Source of the DNA: Arthrobacter sp. ISL-5
GTDB taxonomy: Bacteria; Actinomycetota; Actinomycetes; Actinomycetales; Micrococcaceae
Length of the DNA stretch: 64,000 nt
NCBI RefSeq assembly: GCF_018613835.1
Contig: NZ_JAGGPM010000004.1
Span: 124,001 to 188,000, forward strand
Reading direction: 5' to 3'
Shown: positions 1 through 8,496 of the stretch, piece after piece
Layout: each line of letters opens with the position of its first letter
Numbering within the stretch: the stretch's first letter is position 1
Translations under genes and position numbers: made by a program
Notes under the pieces: model-generated
Seen by the model: the letters and a program-made list of their open reading frames with translations, nothing else
Told to the model about the DNA's origin: nothing
Databases searched by the model: none

Positions 1-2
1 CC

Positions 3-692
3 CGGGATTTGCCCGACGCGATGAACCCCATCATCTCGTTCCTGGTACTCCCGCCCGGGTTCGGGATGGGCGACGAGCCTTGGATGATCGTCGGGCTCGC
101 CTGGGTTGCTGAAGACCACCAGGCCGGTCTTGAACTCATTGAGCAACTGCGTGTCGAGGCTCCTCCCGACGAACAAGAAGTGGGCGGGACTTCGTGGTTG
201 GACTGGCAGAGTGCCATGGACACCGTGTTCCCTAAGGGCTCACGCGGCTACTGGAAGAACGTTGCGTTCTCTCGCCTGGACGAGGAGGTCGTCGACGTCC
301 TCGTCGGTTTCGCCTCCGAACTGGCTTGGCATGGGACCGGGATCGACATCCACCATCTCGAAGGAGCGTTCGGACGAGTGCCGGAAGAGGCCACGGCCTT
401 CCCGAACCGGTCCGCGCAATACTGGCTCAACGTCTATGGGTACTGGCAGGACCCATCCGAGGACGAACGGCTAACAGCGTTTGCACGCAAGGCACACGCG
501 CTCATGCAGCCGTTCTCCGAGCACGGCGAATACGTCAACTTCCTAGGCGCCGATCTCGGACACCAAGACGCAGACGCCGCGCGCCATGCCTATGGACAAG
601 ATAAATATCAACGGCTCGTGGCACTCAAGGACCGCTACGACCCACACAATCTCTTCCGCCTGAACCACAACATTCCGCCAACGCCTGCCTAG
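3..692 (+). CDS. FAD-binding oxidoreductase (berberine-bridge type), 3' part
   Basis: The reading frame is open from the window edge, so this is the C-terminal ~229 residues of a larger protein. The last third (an NFLGADLGH segment, then YGQDKYQRLVALKDRYDP and HNLFRLNHNIPP) is the typical BBE domain that closes FAD/FMN-containing dehydrogenases of the berberine bridge / p-cresol methylhydroxylase type, which oxidise small alcohols, sugars or secondary metabolites using covalently bound FAD. The N-terminal FAD-binding part lies outside the window. Substrate cannot be inferred. The TTG at position 9 is an internal codon, not a convincing start. Confidence 0.85.
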   Translation, partial: RDLPDAMNPIISFLVLPPGFGMGDEPWMIVGLAWVAEDHQAGLELIEQLRVEAPPDEQEVGGTSWLDWQSAMDTVFPKGSRGYWKNVAFSRLDEEVVDVLVGFASELAWHGTGIDIHHLEGAFGRVPEEATAFPNRSAQYWLNVYGYWQDPSEDERLTAFARKAHALMQPFSEHGEYVNFLGADLGHQDADAARHAYGQDKYQRLVALKDRYDPHNLFRLNHNIPPTPA

Positions 693-790
693 TGCGCAGC
701 CCTACGCCGGACTCAGACTCAGCAGAGTCGCCTAGAAACAGACTCAGTTGGCACCGCTCGTGGGCGGACCGGCTGTGGGTTGGGCCAGCT

Positions 791-1039
791 TCAGCTCTGG
801 GCTTCCTGGGATTGGAAGATCCTGTCGCTGACGTCGCTACGGAGAATGTGGAACTGCCCGCCATTGCCGTTGACCGCGCCGTCCAGGACGTAGAAGCCCC
901 GTCCGGCATCCTGGCCTCCGGCCGCACGGTCAAGGGCGGCGATCAGATGCCGGCTCAGGTGCCCCTTCGGGCCAAGTTCCTTGATCTCAGCGAGCTCCTC
1001 GAAAGTCAACCCTGCCAGTACCGCATTGATTTCAGCCAT
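791..1039 (-). CDS. Small hypothetical protein
   Basis: An 82-residue protein starting MAEINAVLAGLTFEEL. The ATG at 1039 is chosen over a longer frame because a G-rich Shine-Dalgarno stretch (GGGGGGTGTGTC) sits directly upstream. It is acidic at the N-terminus, with one predicted helix, and has no transmembrane segment or recognised domain. It points away from its neighbours and stands alone. Function unknown. It has an open frame, an RBS and normal codon use, so it is probably real. Confidence 0.55.
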   Translation of the reverse strand: MAEINAVLAGLTFEELAEIKELGPKGHLSRHLIAALDRAAGGQDAGRGFYVLDGAVNGNGGQFHILRSDVSDRIFQSQEAQS

Positions 1040-1085
1040 GACACACCCCCCGGTTGCGCAGCCAATTCTTGCCTGAGTCCACAGA

Positions 1086-1238
1086 CTAGGGCACAGCGGT
1101 TGACGCCGCAAGGATTCGCGTTGACTCCAGGACAAGATCCTTGGGGCGCTCGCCGTCACGCGCACCCTTCAGGAGCTCGGTGCTGACGGTCTTTGACTGG
1201 TCCCAGACGTCCTGGACATATGAATCCAGACCTGGCTG
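1086..1238 (-). pseudogene. Possible decayed coding fragment
   Basis: On the minus strand about 50 codons are open from 1238 to a TAG at 1086-1088. The frame has strongly GC-biased third positions and a plausible amphipathic protein sequence (segments DSYVQDVWDQSKTVSTELL and ARDGERPKDLVLESTRILA). A stop lies directly upstream at 1239-1241 and there is no start codon with an RBS, so if coding it is the 3' remnant of a longer gene. I do not recognise the family. The rest of the 1040-1353 gap holds only a C/G-rich run (1250-1282) and the SHOCT gene's leader. Confidence 0.3.
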
Positions 1239-1353
1239 CTATGGCTGGTCCCGGCCCGCCCGGCCCGCCCGGACCGGGACCTCGGACTCTACCCGTCATC
1301 CGACGCTGCGCGGAGGATAGGGGTACTAACTTTCAGAAGCGAAAGGCGCCGTC

Positions 1354-1626
1354 ATGATGTGGGGTTGCGATCAAGGCATGGGATGGATGTGGCTCTGGGG
1401 CCCTCTCCTGCTCATCGGGATCGCGCTCCTGGTGCTGCTGGCGGTGAGGGTTATCGGCTGCGGCATCCGCGGCGGATACGGGCCGGGCGGCCCTGATGGA
1501 CCCGGCGGTCCGCCGCCAATGGGAGGAAGCAGGGCCCGCCAGATCCTCGATGAACGCTTCGCGAAAGGAGAGCTGACCGCGGACCAGTACCGCGAACAGC
1601 TCAAGGTTCTCGGTGAGGGCCGGTAG
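1354..1626 (+). CDS. SHOCT domain small membrane protein
   Basis: A 90-residue protein. One transmembrane helix (about residues 15-36, LLLIGIALLVLLAVRVIG) is followed by a Gly/Pro-rich linker and a C-terminal SHOCT (short C-terminal) domain, ARQILDERFAKGELTADQYREQLKVL. SHOCT domains are short helical oligomerisation or tethering modules; no enzymatic role is known. Its stop codon overlaps the GTG of the following universal-stress remnant at 1626, so the two were probably co-transcribed in a stress-response cluster. Confidence 0.8.
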   Translation: MMWGCDQGMGWMWLWGPLLLIGIALLVLLAVRVIGCGIRGGYGPGGPDGPGGPPPMGGSRARQILDERFAKGELTADQYREQLKVLGEGR

Positions 1627-2012
1627 TGCAGCCCATCAGCCGCCGCAATGCGCTGAACCAAAAGCCCCAGGGGCCGGCCGTCATCGTTGGCGTTGACGGA
1701 AGCGCTCCCTCGAGTCTGGTCCTGCGTTGGGCCAATGCACTGGCGCCTCTGTTCCAGACGCAAATAAAAGCCGTGACCGCCTGGCAGATCCAGATAGGCT
1801 TTGGCACCTTCACCCCGGTTGTGTGGCGTCCCGATAAGGAAGCCCGGCACATCTGCGCGGAGGCTGTCGCAAAGGCCTTCGGTGTTGCACCGCCGGAAGG
1901 TCGCGAAATGCTCGGTCCTGATCGCCCACAGCACCGACATGCCTGCCGGGATTTCCGCTATCCAGGGGCAAGGACATGCCGCCAAAGAAGGGGATGCCGG
2001 AGGGAACCATGA
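1626..2012 (+). pseudogene. Universal stress protein, N-terminal half only (broken)
   Basis: The first ~90 residues carry the USP N-terminal signature (AVIVGVDGSAPSSLVLRWANALA, then a VVWRPDKEARHICAEAVAKAFG helix). After about position 1915 the frame turns into Arg/Cys/His-rich non-USP sequence and stops at 2012, overlapping the next gene's start. The ATP-binding C-terminal half (GxxG-x9-GS) is missing here. A matching orphan C-terminal half lies at about 2879-2995, so this looks like one USP gene split by rearrangement with the intact two-domain USP in between. Confidence 0.6.
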
Positions 2013-2881
2013 ACCATCCTGACAGCATTGTGGTGGGCTACGATGGGTCCGCTGAAGCCGGCCAGGCGGTCCGCTGGGCCGCGCGACAGGCAGAACTCCG
2101 CAATTGCGAGCTGCATCTGGTGCACTGCTCGTTATGGCCGTTGCTGACCCACGATCTCGGACCGGTTCCTGGTGTTGCTGACAGCGGACTGCAGCACTAC
2201 GCAGAGGCCGTTCGCGACGAGGGTAAGGCCCTCGCCGTAGAGACGGCCCCCGGCTTGAAAATCCGAACCAGCCTTTTGTATGGATGGCCTGCCGATCATC
2301 TCCGAAGAGTTTCCGCCGAAGCGAGGATGCTTGTCCTCGGAAGCCGTGGCATCGGTGGATTCATGGGTCTTCTGGTGGGGTCCGTAAGCCTGGAGCTAGC
2401 AGCGACTGCAAGCTGCCCGATTGCTGTGGTCCGATCTGACGATCACCCCAGCGGCCCCGTTGTCGTCGGCGTGGACTCATCTGGGTCGCCAGCGGCTCTC
2501 CACGATGCGTGCGAACTGGTTGGAGCAACGGGGGCAGACCTGAAGGTCATCCATGTCCTCAGAACGCAGTTCGGAATGGGAAAGGGCGGTGTAGTATCCG
2601 TCGGCACACGGAAGGTTGCCGCGAAGGCTCTGGAGAGTGCGGCACGTAACGCCCGGGCCATGGCCCAGGGGGCAAAAGTGGAGGAAGAACTGGTGGAGGA
2701 CACGTCCACTCCCCGTGCCCTTCTCAATGCCGCCCGCGGTGCCGCGCTCATCGTTGTCGGGAGCAAGGGCCAAGGGCTCGTCAGGGGAGCGGTAGGGTCG
2801 ACAGCCCACGCCGTCCTTCACCACGCCAGGTGTCCCGTGCTGATTTCGCGGCACAGCACGGAGGAAACCTCAAGGGGTTAG
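2009..2881 (+). CDS. Universal stress protein, two tandem USP domains
   Basis: A 290-residue tandem UspA protein. The ATG at 2009 is preferred over an upstream ATG because CCGGAGGGAACC gives a well-spaced RBS. Domain 1 (about residues 5-140) starts IVVGYDGSAEAG and ends with the nucleotide-binding motif GSRGIGGFMGLLVGS. Domain 2 (about 150-290) starts VVVGVDSSGS and ends GSKGQGLVRGAVGST. Both keep the G-x2-G-x9-G-S/T ATP-binding pattern. Such proteins are cytoplasmic and are induced by starvation, hypoxia or oxidative stress. It lies inside a cluster of USP debris. Confidence 0.9.
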   Translation: MNHPDSIVVGYDGSAEAGQAVRWAARQAELRNCELHLVHCSLWPLLTHDLGPVPGVADSGLQHYAEAVRDEGKALAVETAPGLKIRTSLLYGWPADHLRRVSAEARMLVLGSRGIGGFMGLLVGSVSLELAATASCPIAVVRSDDHPSGPVVVGVDSSGSPAALHDACELVGATGADLKVIHVLRTQFGMGKGGVVSVGTRKVAAKALESAARNARAMAQGAKVEEELVEDTSTPRALLNAARGAALIVVGSKGQGLVRGAVGSTAHAVLHHARCPVLISRHSTEETSRG

Positions 2882-2996
2882 ATGCATCCTTGGTCGTTGT
2901 TGGCCGCCGCGGTCACGGCGGATTCGTAGGCTTATCGATAGGGTCGGTAAGTTTGGCGTGCGTCGCCCACGCCCACCGTTTACCGTCGTACTACTC
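2879..2996 (+). pseudogene. Universal stress protein, orphan C-terminal fragment
   Basis: One frame reads LDASLVVVGRRGHGGFVGLSIGS followed by VSLACVAHAHRLP. This is the ATP-binding C-terminus of a USP domain (GxxG-x9-GS intact), then loses frame where a CPVVVV-like strand is expected. It has no start of its own; the open frame overlaps the 3' end of the intact USP in a different register. It is best read as the missing tail of the truncated USP at 1626. Confidence 0.6.
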
Positions 2997-3029
2997 TTCT
3001 TCTCCGGCCCGAGCAGGTACAACTGAATC

Positions 3030-4709
3030 ATGACGACCTCGCTCCTGGTGCTCGGCCCGATGATGCGGTACGTGGATGAAACCTCGGCGAGTATTTGGGT
3101 GGAGACCCAGGAAGCTGCCCTGGTCGCGGTTCATGCCGGGGGCAGGGAGTGGGAAGCCCGCACCTTCGTAGTGCACGGCCATCACTACGCGCTGGTGGCT
3201 GTGGACGAACTAGAAGCCGGATCGGTCACGCCCTACACCCTCGAAGTCAACGGAACGCAGGTCTGGCCCGAACCCATGTCCGGGTTCCCGCCACCAGTGA
3301 TCGCGACGCTGAAGCCCGGCAAGCCGCTTCGGATGGCCTATGGCTCCTGCCGCACCAGTGTCCCGCACGATAAGTCCGGCAACCGGTCCCACGGTGTCGA
3401 TTCGCTCCGTGCTTTCGCGCTGGAGATGGCCTCCGGCAGCGGCCAGGCGTGGCCGGATCTGGTGGCTTTCCTCGGTGACCAGGTGTACGCCGACCTGACC
3501 AGCGAGCAGATGCAGCAATTCATCCGCGCCCGCCGTGGCATCGAGGCCCCTCCAGGCAAGGAGCTCAAGGACTACGAGGAATACTCCCACCTCTACTATC
3601 TGGCGTGGTCGGACCCGGCCAACAGGTGGCTGCTGTCCACCCTCCCCAGCGCCATGATCTTTGACGACCACGACATCCGCGACGACTGGAACGCCTCCTT
3701 GAGCTGGAAGAAGGAAATGGAAGCCACCTCATGGTGGCATGAGCGTATTGTCGCGGGGCTGGCCTCGTACTGGGTCTACCAGCATCTGGGGAACATGTCG
3801 CCACAGGAGCGGACGGGGGATGCCATCTGGCAGCGGATCGCCGGGCACAGTGGCGATGGCGAGCTGGACCTCAGCGTGGAGCTGGACAGTTTCGCCGAAC
3901 GGGCCAACCAGGATCCGGTGTCCTACCGTTGGAGCTTCTGCCGGGATTTCGGGGACACGAGACTGATAGTGGTGGACTCCCGCGCCGCCCGGAAGCTGGC
4001 GCCTGAAGACCGCGCACTGATCGATGCGGAAGAAATGAGCTGGCTGGACAGCCGCATGCGTGGCGGTTTCCGCCACCTGCTGGTGGCGACGTCACTACCT
4101 TTCCTGCTGCCCATGGGCCTGCACTACGTGGAGTCCTGGAACGAGGCCGTTTCTGAAGGCGCGTGGGGGAAACTGGCCGCCCGGGCCGGCGAGAAGCTGC
4201 GCCAGGCATTGGACCTGGAACACTGGGCCGCCTTCCAGAAGAGCTTCCGGCAGGTGGCGGACATGGTGACCGAGGTCGCCGATGGCAAACGCGGCCCTGC
4301 ACCTGAATCAGTCACCTTCCTCTCCGGGGACGTCCACTACTCCTGCGTCTCGGAGGTGGAGCGTGTCTCGGGCAGCCGAATCGTGCAGGCAGTCTGTTCT
4401 CCTATCCGCAACCCGCTGCCGCGGCTGATGAGGTCCTTCGCGGCCATCATGTCCTTTGGCTTGGCCACCCCCTTAGGTGCCTTGGCCGCGCGCTCGGCGG
4501 ATGTCCCGGACCCGCCTTTCCGCTGGTCTGGAGTCAAGGGCCCGTGGTTTGCCAACAACCTGGCCTGCCTCGAGGTGGCGCCGGAGGGGCTGAAGCTCTG
4601 GTGGCAGACAGGGGTGGTGGACAACGGCGACCACCAGCACCCGAGGCTGGAACGCGTTGCCTCCCTGACGCTGGCTCCGAGGAGCGCCTCGCCTGCACGT
4701 AGGCTGTAA
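3030..4709 (+). CDS. PhoD-like alkaline phosphatase family protein
   Basis: A 559-residue protein of the PhoD-like metallophosphatase group. Visible features are an N-terminal Ig-like beta domain (residues 1-90), then the metallophosphatase core: MAYGSCR, PDLVAFLGDQVYAD (GDxxY metal site), a FDDHDIRDDW metal-binding block at about residue 210, VVDSRAAR, and LSGDVHYSC near residue 430. There is no Tat or Sec signal peptide, unlike secreted PhoD, so it is probably cytoplasmic; several such homologues are annotated only as metallophosphatases. ATG 3030 follows the USP fragment by about 30 nt. Substrate unknown. Confidence 0.85.
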   Translation: MTTSLLVLGPMMRYVDETSASIWVETQEAALVAVHAGGREWEARTFVVHGHHYALVAVDELEAGSVTPYTLEVNGTQVWPEPMSGFPPPVIATLKPGKPLRMAYGSCRTSVPHDKSGNRSHGVDSLRAFALEMASGSGQAWPDLVAFLGDQVYADLTSEQMQQFIRARRGIEAPPGKELKDYEEYSHLYYLAWSDPANRWLLSTLPSAMIFDDHDIRDDWNASLSWKKEMEATSWWHERIVAGLASYWVYQHLGNMSPQERTGDAIWQRIAGHSGDGELDLSVELDSFAERANQDPVSYRWSFCRDFGDTRLIVVDSRAARKLAPEDRALIDAEEMSWLDSRMRGGFRHLLVATSLPFLLPMGLHYVESWNEAVSEGAWGKLAARAGEKLRQALDLEHWAAFQKSFRQVADMVTEVADGKRGPAPESVTFLSGDVHYSCVSEVERVSGSRIVQAVCSPIRNPLPRLMRSFAAIMSFGLATPLGALAARSADVPDPPFRWSGVKGPWFANNLACLEVAPEGLKLWWQTGVVDNGDHQHPRLERVASLTLAPRSASPARRL

Positions 4710-4765
4710 GCCCCGCGGTCTGGACGACGTCCGATGATCGAAGTACCCGACCCGAAAGGAACTGC

Positions 4766-5200
4766 ATGGCGCACGCCGAGAACGACATCACCATCAACCG
4801 ACCCGCCGGGGAGGTCTATGCCTTCCTCGCGGATGGGCTTAACAACCCGAAGTGGCGGCCCGGCGTCCAAACCATTGCCCTCAAGAACGGCGCGGCCGGA
4901 GAACCCGGAGCCGTCTACAGCCAAACGCTGACGGGTCCCAAGGGACGGCCTCTGCAGGGAGACTACAAGATCACCGATGCCGAGCCGGGCCGCCTGCTGG
5001 GGTTCCAGGTAGTGGCCGGACCTGCCCGCCCGTCGGGCCGCTACCAGCTCACGGAACATGATGGAAGCACCACGGTTCGCTTCAGCCTTGACCTCAGACT
5101 TCCGCTTGTGATGAGGGTCTTGGACTCCCTGGTCACCAAAACCATGGAATCCGAAGTCGCCCAGCTCAAGAACCTCAAGGGAGTTATCGAAGCCGGCTAA
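4766..5200 (+). CDS. SRPBCC family protein (START/polyketide cyclase-like)
   Basis: A 144-residue single-domain protein with the SRPBCC/Bet v1-like pattern: N-terminal strand ENDITINRPAGEVYAFLAD, an NPKWRPGVQ helix, central beta strands, and a long C-terminal helix (VTKTMESEVAQLKNLKGVIE). These helix-grip proteins bind hydrophobic ligands in a cavity; the ligand here is unknown. A good RBS (GAAAGGAACTGC) precedes ATG 4766. It is probably independent of the phosphatase gene, which ends 56 nt upstream. Confidence 0.85.
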   Translation: MAHAENDITINRPAGEVYAFLADGLNNPKWRPGVQTIALKNGAAGEPGAVYSQTLTGPKGRPLQGDYKITDAEPGRLLGFQVVAGPARPSGRYQLTEHDGSTTVRFSLDLRLPLVMRVLDSLVTKTMESEVAQLKNLKGVIEAG

Positions 5201-5257
5201 GGGTGGCGAAGGCACGCTGCCGGGAGCACAATGGTCACATCCCTACCCCGGTGGTGA

Positions 5258-6226
5258 TTGGAAATGGCCCTCGCAATAGTGATCGGGTGTACCGTCTTGC
5301 TGCTGCTCGGCCTCCTCACGGTGATCAGGTGGGGAGGCCATCCCCTTAAGGGCCCTAACCCCGTTAAGGGCCCCGGCCCCGCCCGCGCCTCTGCCCCCAT
5401 TGAAGCCGCGCCTTCTCCCCCGCTTGACTCTGCAAGTCCGTCGTCGGGCGAAGTCCGCGGAGCTCGGGAGGACCCCTCGGACGCCAAAATTGCTGCACTC
5501 CGGAAATATCTCTGGTGGGCCAACGTTGCCACCTTCGCGGCGCTGGCCTCCGCATTGCTGGCCGCGTGGCCCGGCGGCCGGCTGATCATGCGGGTCCTTG
5601 CGTTCACCTCGCCGGACTCGGCCCAGGGCCGGCTGACGGAGGCCCAGGCCAACGTCGGCTTCCCAACCCTTGAAGGGTCTTTGGCCCTGTTCCTCTTCGC
5701 CGGACTGCCCGCCGGTTACCTCGTCGCGATCCTGTACGTTGTCCTGCACCGCTGGCTGCCGGCCGGCCGGCTGGCCGGACCCTTGCTTGGGGTCCTCCTT
5801 CTCATCTGGCTGGGCGGCGCCCTGCTCGATCCCCTGCGTGCGGACAACATTGACTTCAACATCGTGGGACCCGGATGGCTCGCCGTCGCCCTGTTCACCG
5901 GCCTCTCGATCCTGCACGGCGCCGTCGCCGCCGCGGCTGCGGGCTGGTGGAGTGAACGGCTACCGCTCTGGGCCGACAGGACAGCCAAATACTACGTCCC
6001 ACTGCTTCTGGGATTCGTGCTCTTCCCGCCCGCCGCCCTCGCCGTCGGGTTGGGCGCCCTTGCGCTCCTGACCTGGATGACGATCTTTCCGGCGGGCTCA
6101 TCGGGCCCGCCCAGAACGGCGCGCACACCCGTCTGGGTGGGTGCAGGCTTCCTTGTTGCCGCTTCGGCAGCAGCGCTTCCAGCTTTCGTCAGCGCAGTGA
6201 TTTCAATTGCGTCCCGGACAACATGA
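5258..6226 (+). CDS. Multi-pass membrane protein, unknown function
   Basis: About 320 residues. One N-terminal transmembrane helix (AIVIGCTVLLLLGLLTVI) is followed by a Pro/Ala/Ser-rich stretch (residues 25-70) and then about six hydrophobic segments (for example TFAALASALLAAWP, LALFLFAGLPAGYLVAILY, LLGVLLLIWLGGALL, LLGFVLFPPAALAVGL). No catalytic motif or known family is recognised. The start is either TTG 5258 or ATG 5264. It converges on the VOC gene at 6232 with only a 5-nt gap. Confidence 0.7.
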   Translation: MEMALAIVIGCTVLLLLGLLTVIRWGGHPLKGPNPVKGPGPARASAPIEAAPSPPLDSASPSSGEVRGAREDPSDAKIAALRKYLWWANVATFAALASALLAAWPGGRLIMRVLAFTSPDSAQGRLTEAQANVGFPTLEGSLALFLFAGLPAGYLVAILYVVLHRWLPAGRLAGPLLGVLLLIWLGGALLDPLRADNIDFNIVGPGWLAVALFTGLSILHGAVAAAAAGWWSERLPLWADRTAKYYVPLLLGFVLFPPAALAVGLGALALLTWMTIFPAGSSGPPRTARTPVWVGAGFLVAASAAALPAFVSAVISIASRTT

Positions 6227-6231
6227 CGTGG

Positions 6232-6705
6232 CTAGCCGCCGTCGTACGCCTTTTGAAGTTCGGCAATGTCCAGCTTCCGCATGCCCAGCATGGCCTGCAT
6301 GGCGCGCTGGGATCCTTCGGGATCCGGCCCGCCGATGAGCTGGCCGAGCACTGACGGCACGATCTGCCACGAGACCCCGTACCTGTCCTTGAGCCACCCG
6401 CATTGGCTCTCGGTCCCGCCGTCGGTCAGTGCGTTCCAGTAACGGTCCACTTCATCCTGCGAGGCGCAGTCGATCACGAACGACACCGCTTCGGTGAATG
6501 AGAACGCTGGTCCCCCGTTCAGCGCCTGGAAGGCCTGGCCTTCTATGTCGAATGCGACAACTATGGCCTGGCCCACCGGGCCGGGTCCGCCTTCGCCATA
6601 GCGCGAGACGTCCTTGATCCTGGCGTTATCGAAGACTGACACGTAATACTCGGCGGCTTCCTCGGCCTGGTTGTCGAACCAAAGACAGGCTGTGATCTTC
6701 TGCAT
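6232..6705 (-). CDS. VOC family protein (PhnB / 3-demethylubiquinone methyltransferase-like)
   Basis: A 157-residue protein starting MQKITACLWFDNQAEEAAEYY, the characteristic opening of PhnB-like vicinal-oxygen-chelate proteins. Later motifs are FQALNGGPAFSFTEAVSFVIDC and QDEVDRYWNALTDGG, then WLKDRYGVSWQIVP. These are beta-alpha-beta-beta-beta folds whose true substrates are mostly unknown; the methyltransferase name is historical. ATG 6705 is chosen because the conserved fold begins there; an ATG 12 nt upstream (6717) is possible but abuts the AGGGA motif. Confidence 0.85.
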   Translation of the reverse strand: MQKITACLWFDNQAEEAAEYYVSVFDNARIKDVSRYGEGGPGPVGQAIVVAFDIEGQAFQALNGGPAFSFTEAVSFVIDCASQDEVDRYWNALTDGGTESQCGWLKDRYGVSWQIVPSVLGQLIGGPDPEGSQRAMQAMLGMRKLDIAELQKAYDGG

Positions 6706-6836
6706 GCTGATGTCCATTCCCTGAGGTCGACGGGTCCGAACGCCGATCGGCCCCCGAACCGTTGCGGCTTGAGCGTATCCCCCTGCCGGCGCAGAGACAA
6801 CGGTCGGAGGCGGGGGCATTATTGTGATCCGCCACG

Positions 6837-7493
6837 GTGGTCCGTTTAGCATCGATTGTGGCCGTCTCCGAAGCAGTCCTTCAGTTCGCGCTCGTCGCTG
6901 CCCTACTGACCGTGATTCCCGGGATGGATACGGTCCTGGTTCTACGCACGGCCATCAGCCGGGGCCACGGATCGGCGTTTGCCACCGCGGCGGGCATCTG
7001 CACCGGAACGGTGTTCTGGGGAGTGGCTGCCGCGCTGGGCGCATCGGCTCTGCTGGCCGCCTCGGAGACGGCCTTCACTGCGCTCAAGGTGGCGGGCGCC
7101 TGCTACATGGCCTGGCTGGCGGTCAGCATGCTCGTGCGCAGCTTCCGAAAGGGCGCCGTGGTTGACACCGCAATTTCCGCCCGGCAACGCGGTGTGCGGG
7201 CGGCATGGCTGTCCGGCATCACCACCAGCCTGCTGAACCCCAAGGTGGGCGTCTTCTACATGGCGATGATCCCGCAGTTTCTGCCGCCGGACGCTTCCCC
7301 GCTCCTCATGGGAATCCTGCTGCCGCTGGTTCACAACGTCGAAGGAATGGCCTGGTTCTCAATCATCATTCTTGCCACCCACCATGCGCGGCGCTGGCTC
7401 CAGTCGGACACCGTGTCCAAGGCGACGGACCGGATTGCAGGCGTCGTCCTGCTGGCCTTCGCCGCAAAAATTGCCACCAGCAAGGCCGCCTGA
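6837..7493 (+). CDS. LysE family translocator
   Basis: About 215 residues with six hydrophobic helices in the LysE/RhtB arrangement. Typical sequences are LLTVIPGMDTVLVLRTAISRG near the N-terminus (the PGP-N region, here PGMDT), GICTGTVFWGVAAALG, and AAWLSGITTSLLNPKVGVFYMAMIPQFL (the conserved NPK segment). The family exports amino acids and derivatives; the substrate is not predictable. GTG 6837 or GTG 6858 could be the start; neither has a strong RBS. It is divergent from the VOC gene at 6232-6705. Confidence 0.85.
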   Translation: MVRLASIVAVSEAVLQFALVAALLTVIPGMDTVLVLRTAISRGHGSAFATAAGICTGTVFWGVAAALGASALLAASETAFTALKVAGACYMAWLAVSMLVRSFRKGAVVDTAISARQRGVRAAWLSGITTSLLNPKVGVFYMAMIPQFLPPDASPLLMGILLPLVHNVEGMAWFSIIILATHHARRWLQSDTVSKATDRIAGVVLLAFAAKIATSKAA

Positions 7494-7502
7494 GCAGCAG
7501 AC

Positions 7503-7886
7503 CTAGGCCGGCGGCCCGCCGCCCGGCAACTGGCTGACGAGCCCCACCGTGTTGCCTTCGCTGTCCCTGATGAAACCCATCCATTCGTCGGTTCCCGCGG
7601 GACCCAGCTTCGAATCCTCGTGGCGGAAGATCACCTGTGGTGCAGCGACCACCTCGACTCCCCCGGCCTCCAGTTCCTCCATACGCCGCCTGACATCAGG
7701 GACGGCCAGGTAGATCAGCGACGGCGGAGCTCCCTTTTCGAGCAGGAGGCGGACGCCGTCGAGGTCAAAGAAAAGCAGGCCCGGCGGATCGAACACGGCC
7801 TGCGGCCGGGTTCCCAGCAGGGCCGAATAGAACTCCGCCGCCCGCTCGAGGTTCTCGGCGCGCTGTGCGACCTGTATGAGTCTCAC
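7503..7886 (-). CDS. VOC (glyoxalase/bleomycin resistance-like) protein
   Basis: A 127-residue glyoxalase-fold protein: VRLIQVAQRAENLERAAEFYSALLG at the N-terminus, GLLFFDLDGVRLLLEKG in the middle, and FIRDSEGNTVGLVSQ at the end with a conserved metal-site-like Glu. GTG 7886 is chosen because it follows an excellent AAGGAGG Shine-Dalgarno. The frame is open further upstream, but that sequence overlaps the divergent DUF3054 gene region. It is convergent with the LysE gene (9-nt gap). Substrate unknown. Confidence 0.85.
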   Translation of the reverse strand: MRLIQVAQRAENLERAAEFYSALLGTRPQAVFDPPGLLFFDLDGVRLLLEKGAPPSLIYLAVPDVRRRMEELEAGGVEVVAAPQVIFRHEDSKLGPAGTDEWMGFIRDSEGNTVGLVSQLPGGGPPA

Positions 7887-8007
7887 TGGTCCTCCTTCAC
7901 GGGATGTTGCACGGGTCCTGCGAGCCATCGTCGGCGATTTTCCCGGTCGGGGCAACGTCCGGGCAACGTCCAGCAACACGGGCCGCGGAACAGATAGGCT
8001 CGGATAC

Positions 8008-8424
8008 ATGCGCTCCACAGTAGAACCCGCGACCCAGCGGTCCACTCCCCGAATCATTGCAGCAGCCGCGGCGGCCGCGGACACCGTGCTCATCCTGACG
8101 TTCGCCGCCATAGGCCGGGACGCCCATGCACGGGGGGAATCCGTGGCGGGCGTCCTGCTCACTGCCTGGCCGTTCCTGGCGGGCGCGGCGGCCGCATGGC
8201 TCCTGCTGCGGCTGTGGAACCGTCCCCTGGCGGTGTGGCCGTCCGGCGTTGCGGTGTGGCTTGGCGCCGTGGGCATCGGGATGGTGCTCCGCGCATTGAC
8301 GGGCCAGGCAGTGGTGTTGCTGTTTATCATCGTGGCGCTCCTGAGCCTCGCCGTTTTCCTCCTCGGTTACCGCCTTCTGGTTGCTGGCCTGCTCCGGCTG
8401 CGGCGATCCCGGCGGCGGAGCTGA
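8008..8424 (+). CDS. DUF3054 family membrane protein
   Basis: A 138-residue actinobacterial membrane protein with four hydrophobic helices. The conserved DUF3054 opening ADTVLILTFAAIGRDAHARG is followed by a WPFLAGAAAAWLL helix, VWLGAVGIGMVLRALTG and a terminal VALLSLAVFLLGYRLL. Function unknown. ATG 8008 is preferred over a longer frame because the family begins shortly before the first helix. A -10-like TAGGCT lies 11 nt upstream, suggesting a short or absent leader. Confidence 0.8.
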   Translation: MRSTVEPATQRSTPRIIAAAAAAADTVLILTFAAIGRDAHARGESVAGVLLTAWPFLAGAAAAWLLLRLWNRPLAVWPSGVAVWLGAVGIGMVLRALTGQAVVLLFIIVALLSLAVFLLGYRLLVAGLLRLRRSRRRS

Positions 8425-8496
8425 TGTACTAGGCTGGCACCACAGCGCACACGAGCCGGGCACCGTCACGGCACAACTGATCCGGAAGGGTACACA

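Noticed and set aside
1250..1282. CCCGGCCCGCCCGGCCCGCCCGG run as a regulatory repeat or terminator
   Set aside because: Low-complexity C/G run; no stable defined hairpin with a T-tract and no gene that would need it.
5258..5263. A choice between TTG and ATG as evidence for a different product
   Set aside because: The two starts differ by two residues only; no functional consequence.
7876..8007. Longer start for the DUF3054 gene
   Set aside because: The extension overlaps the divergent VOC gene start and is not part of the conserved family.
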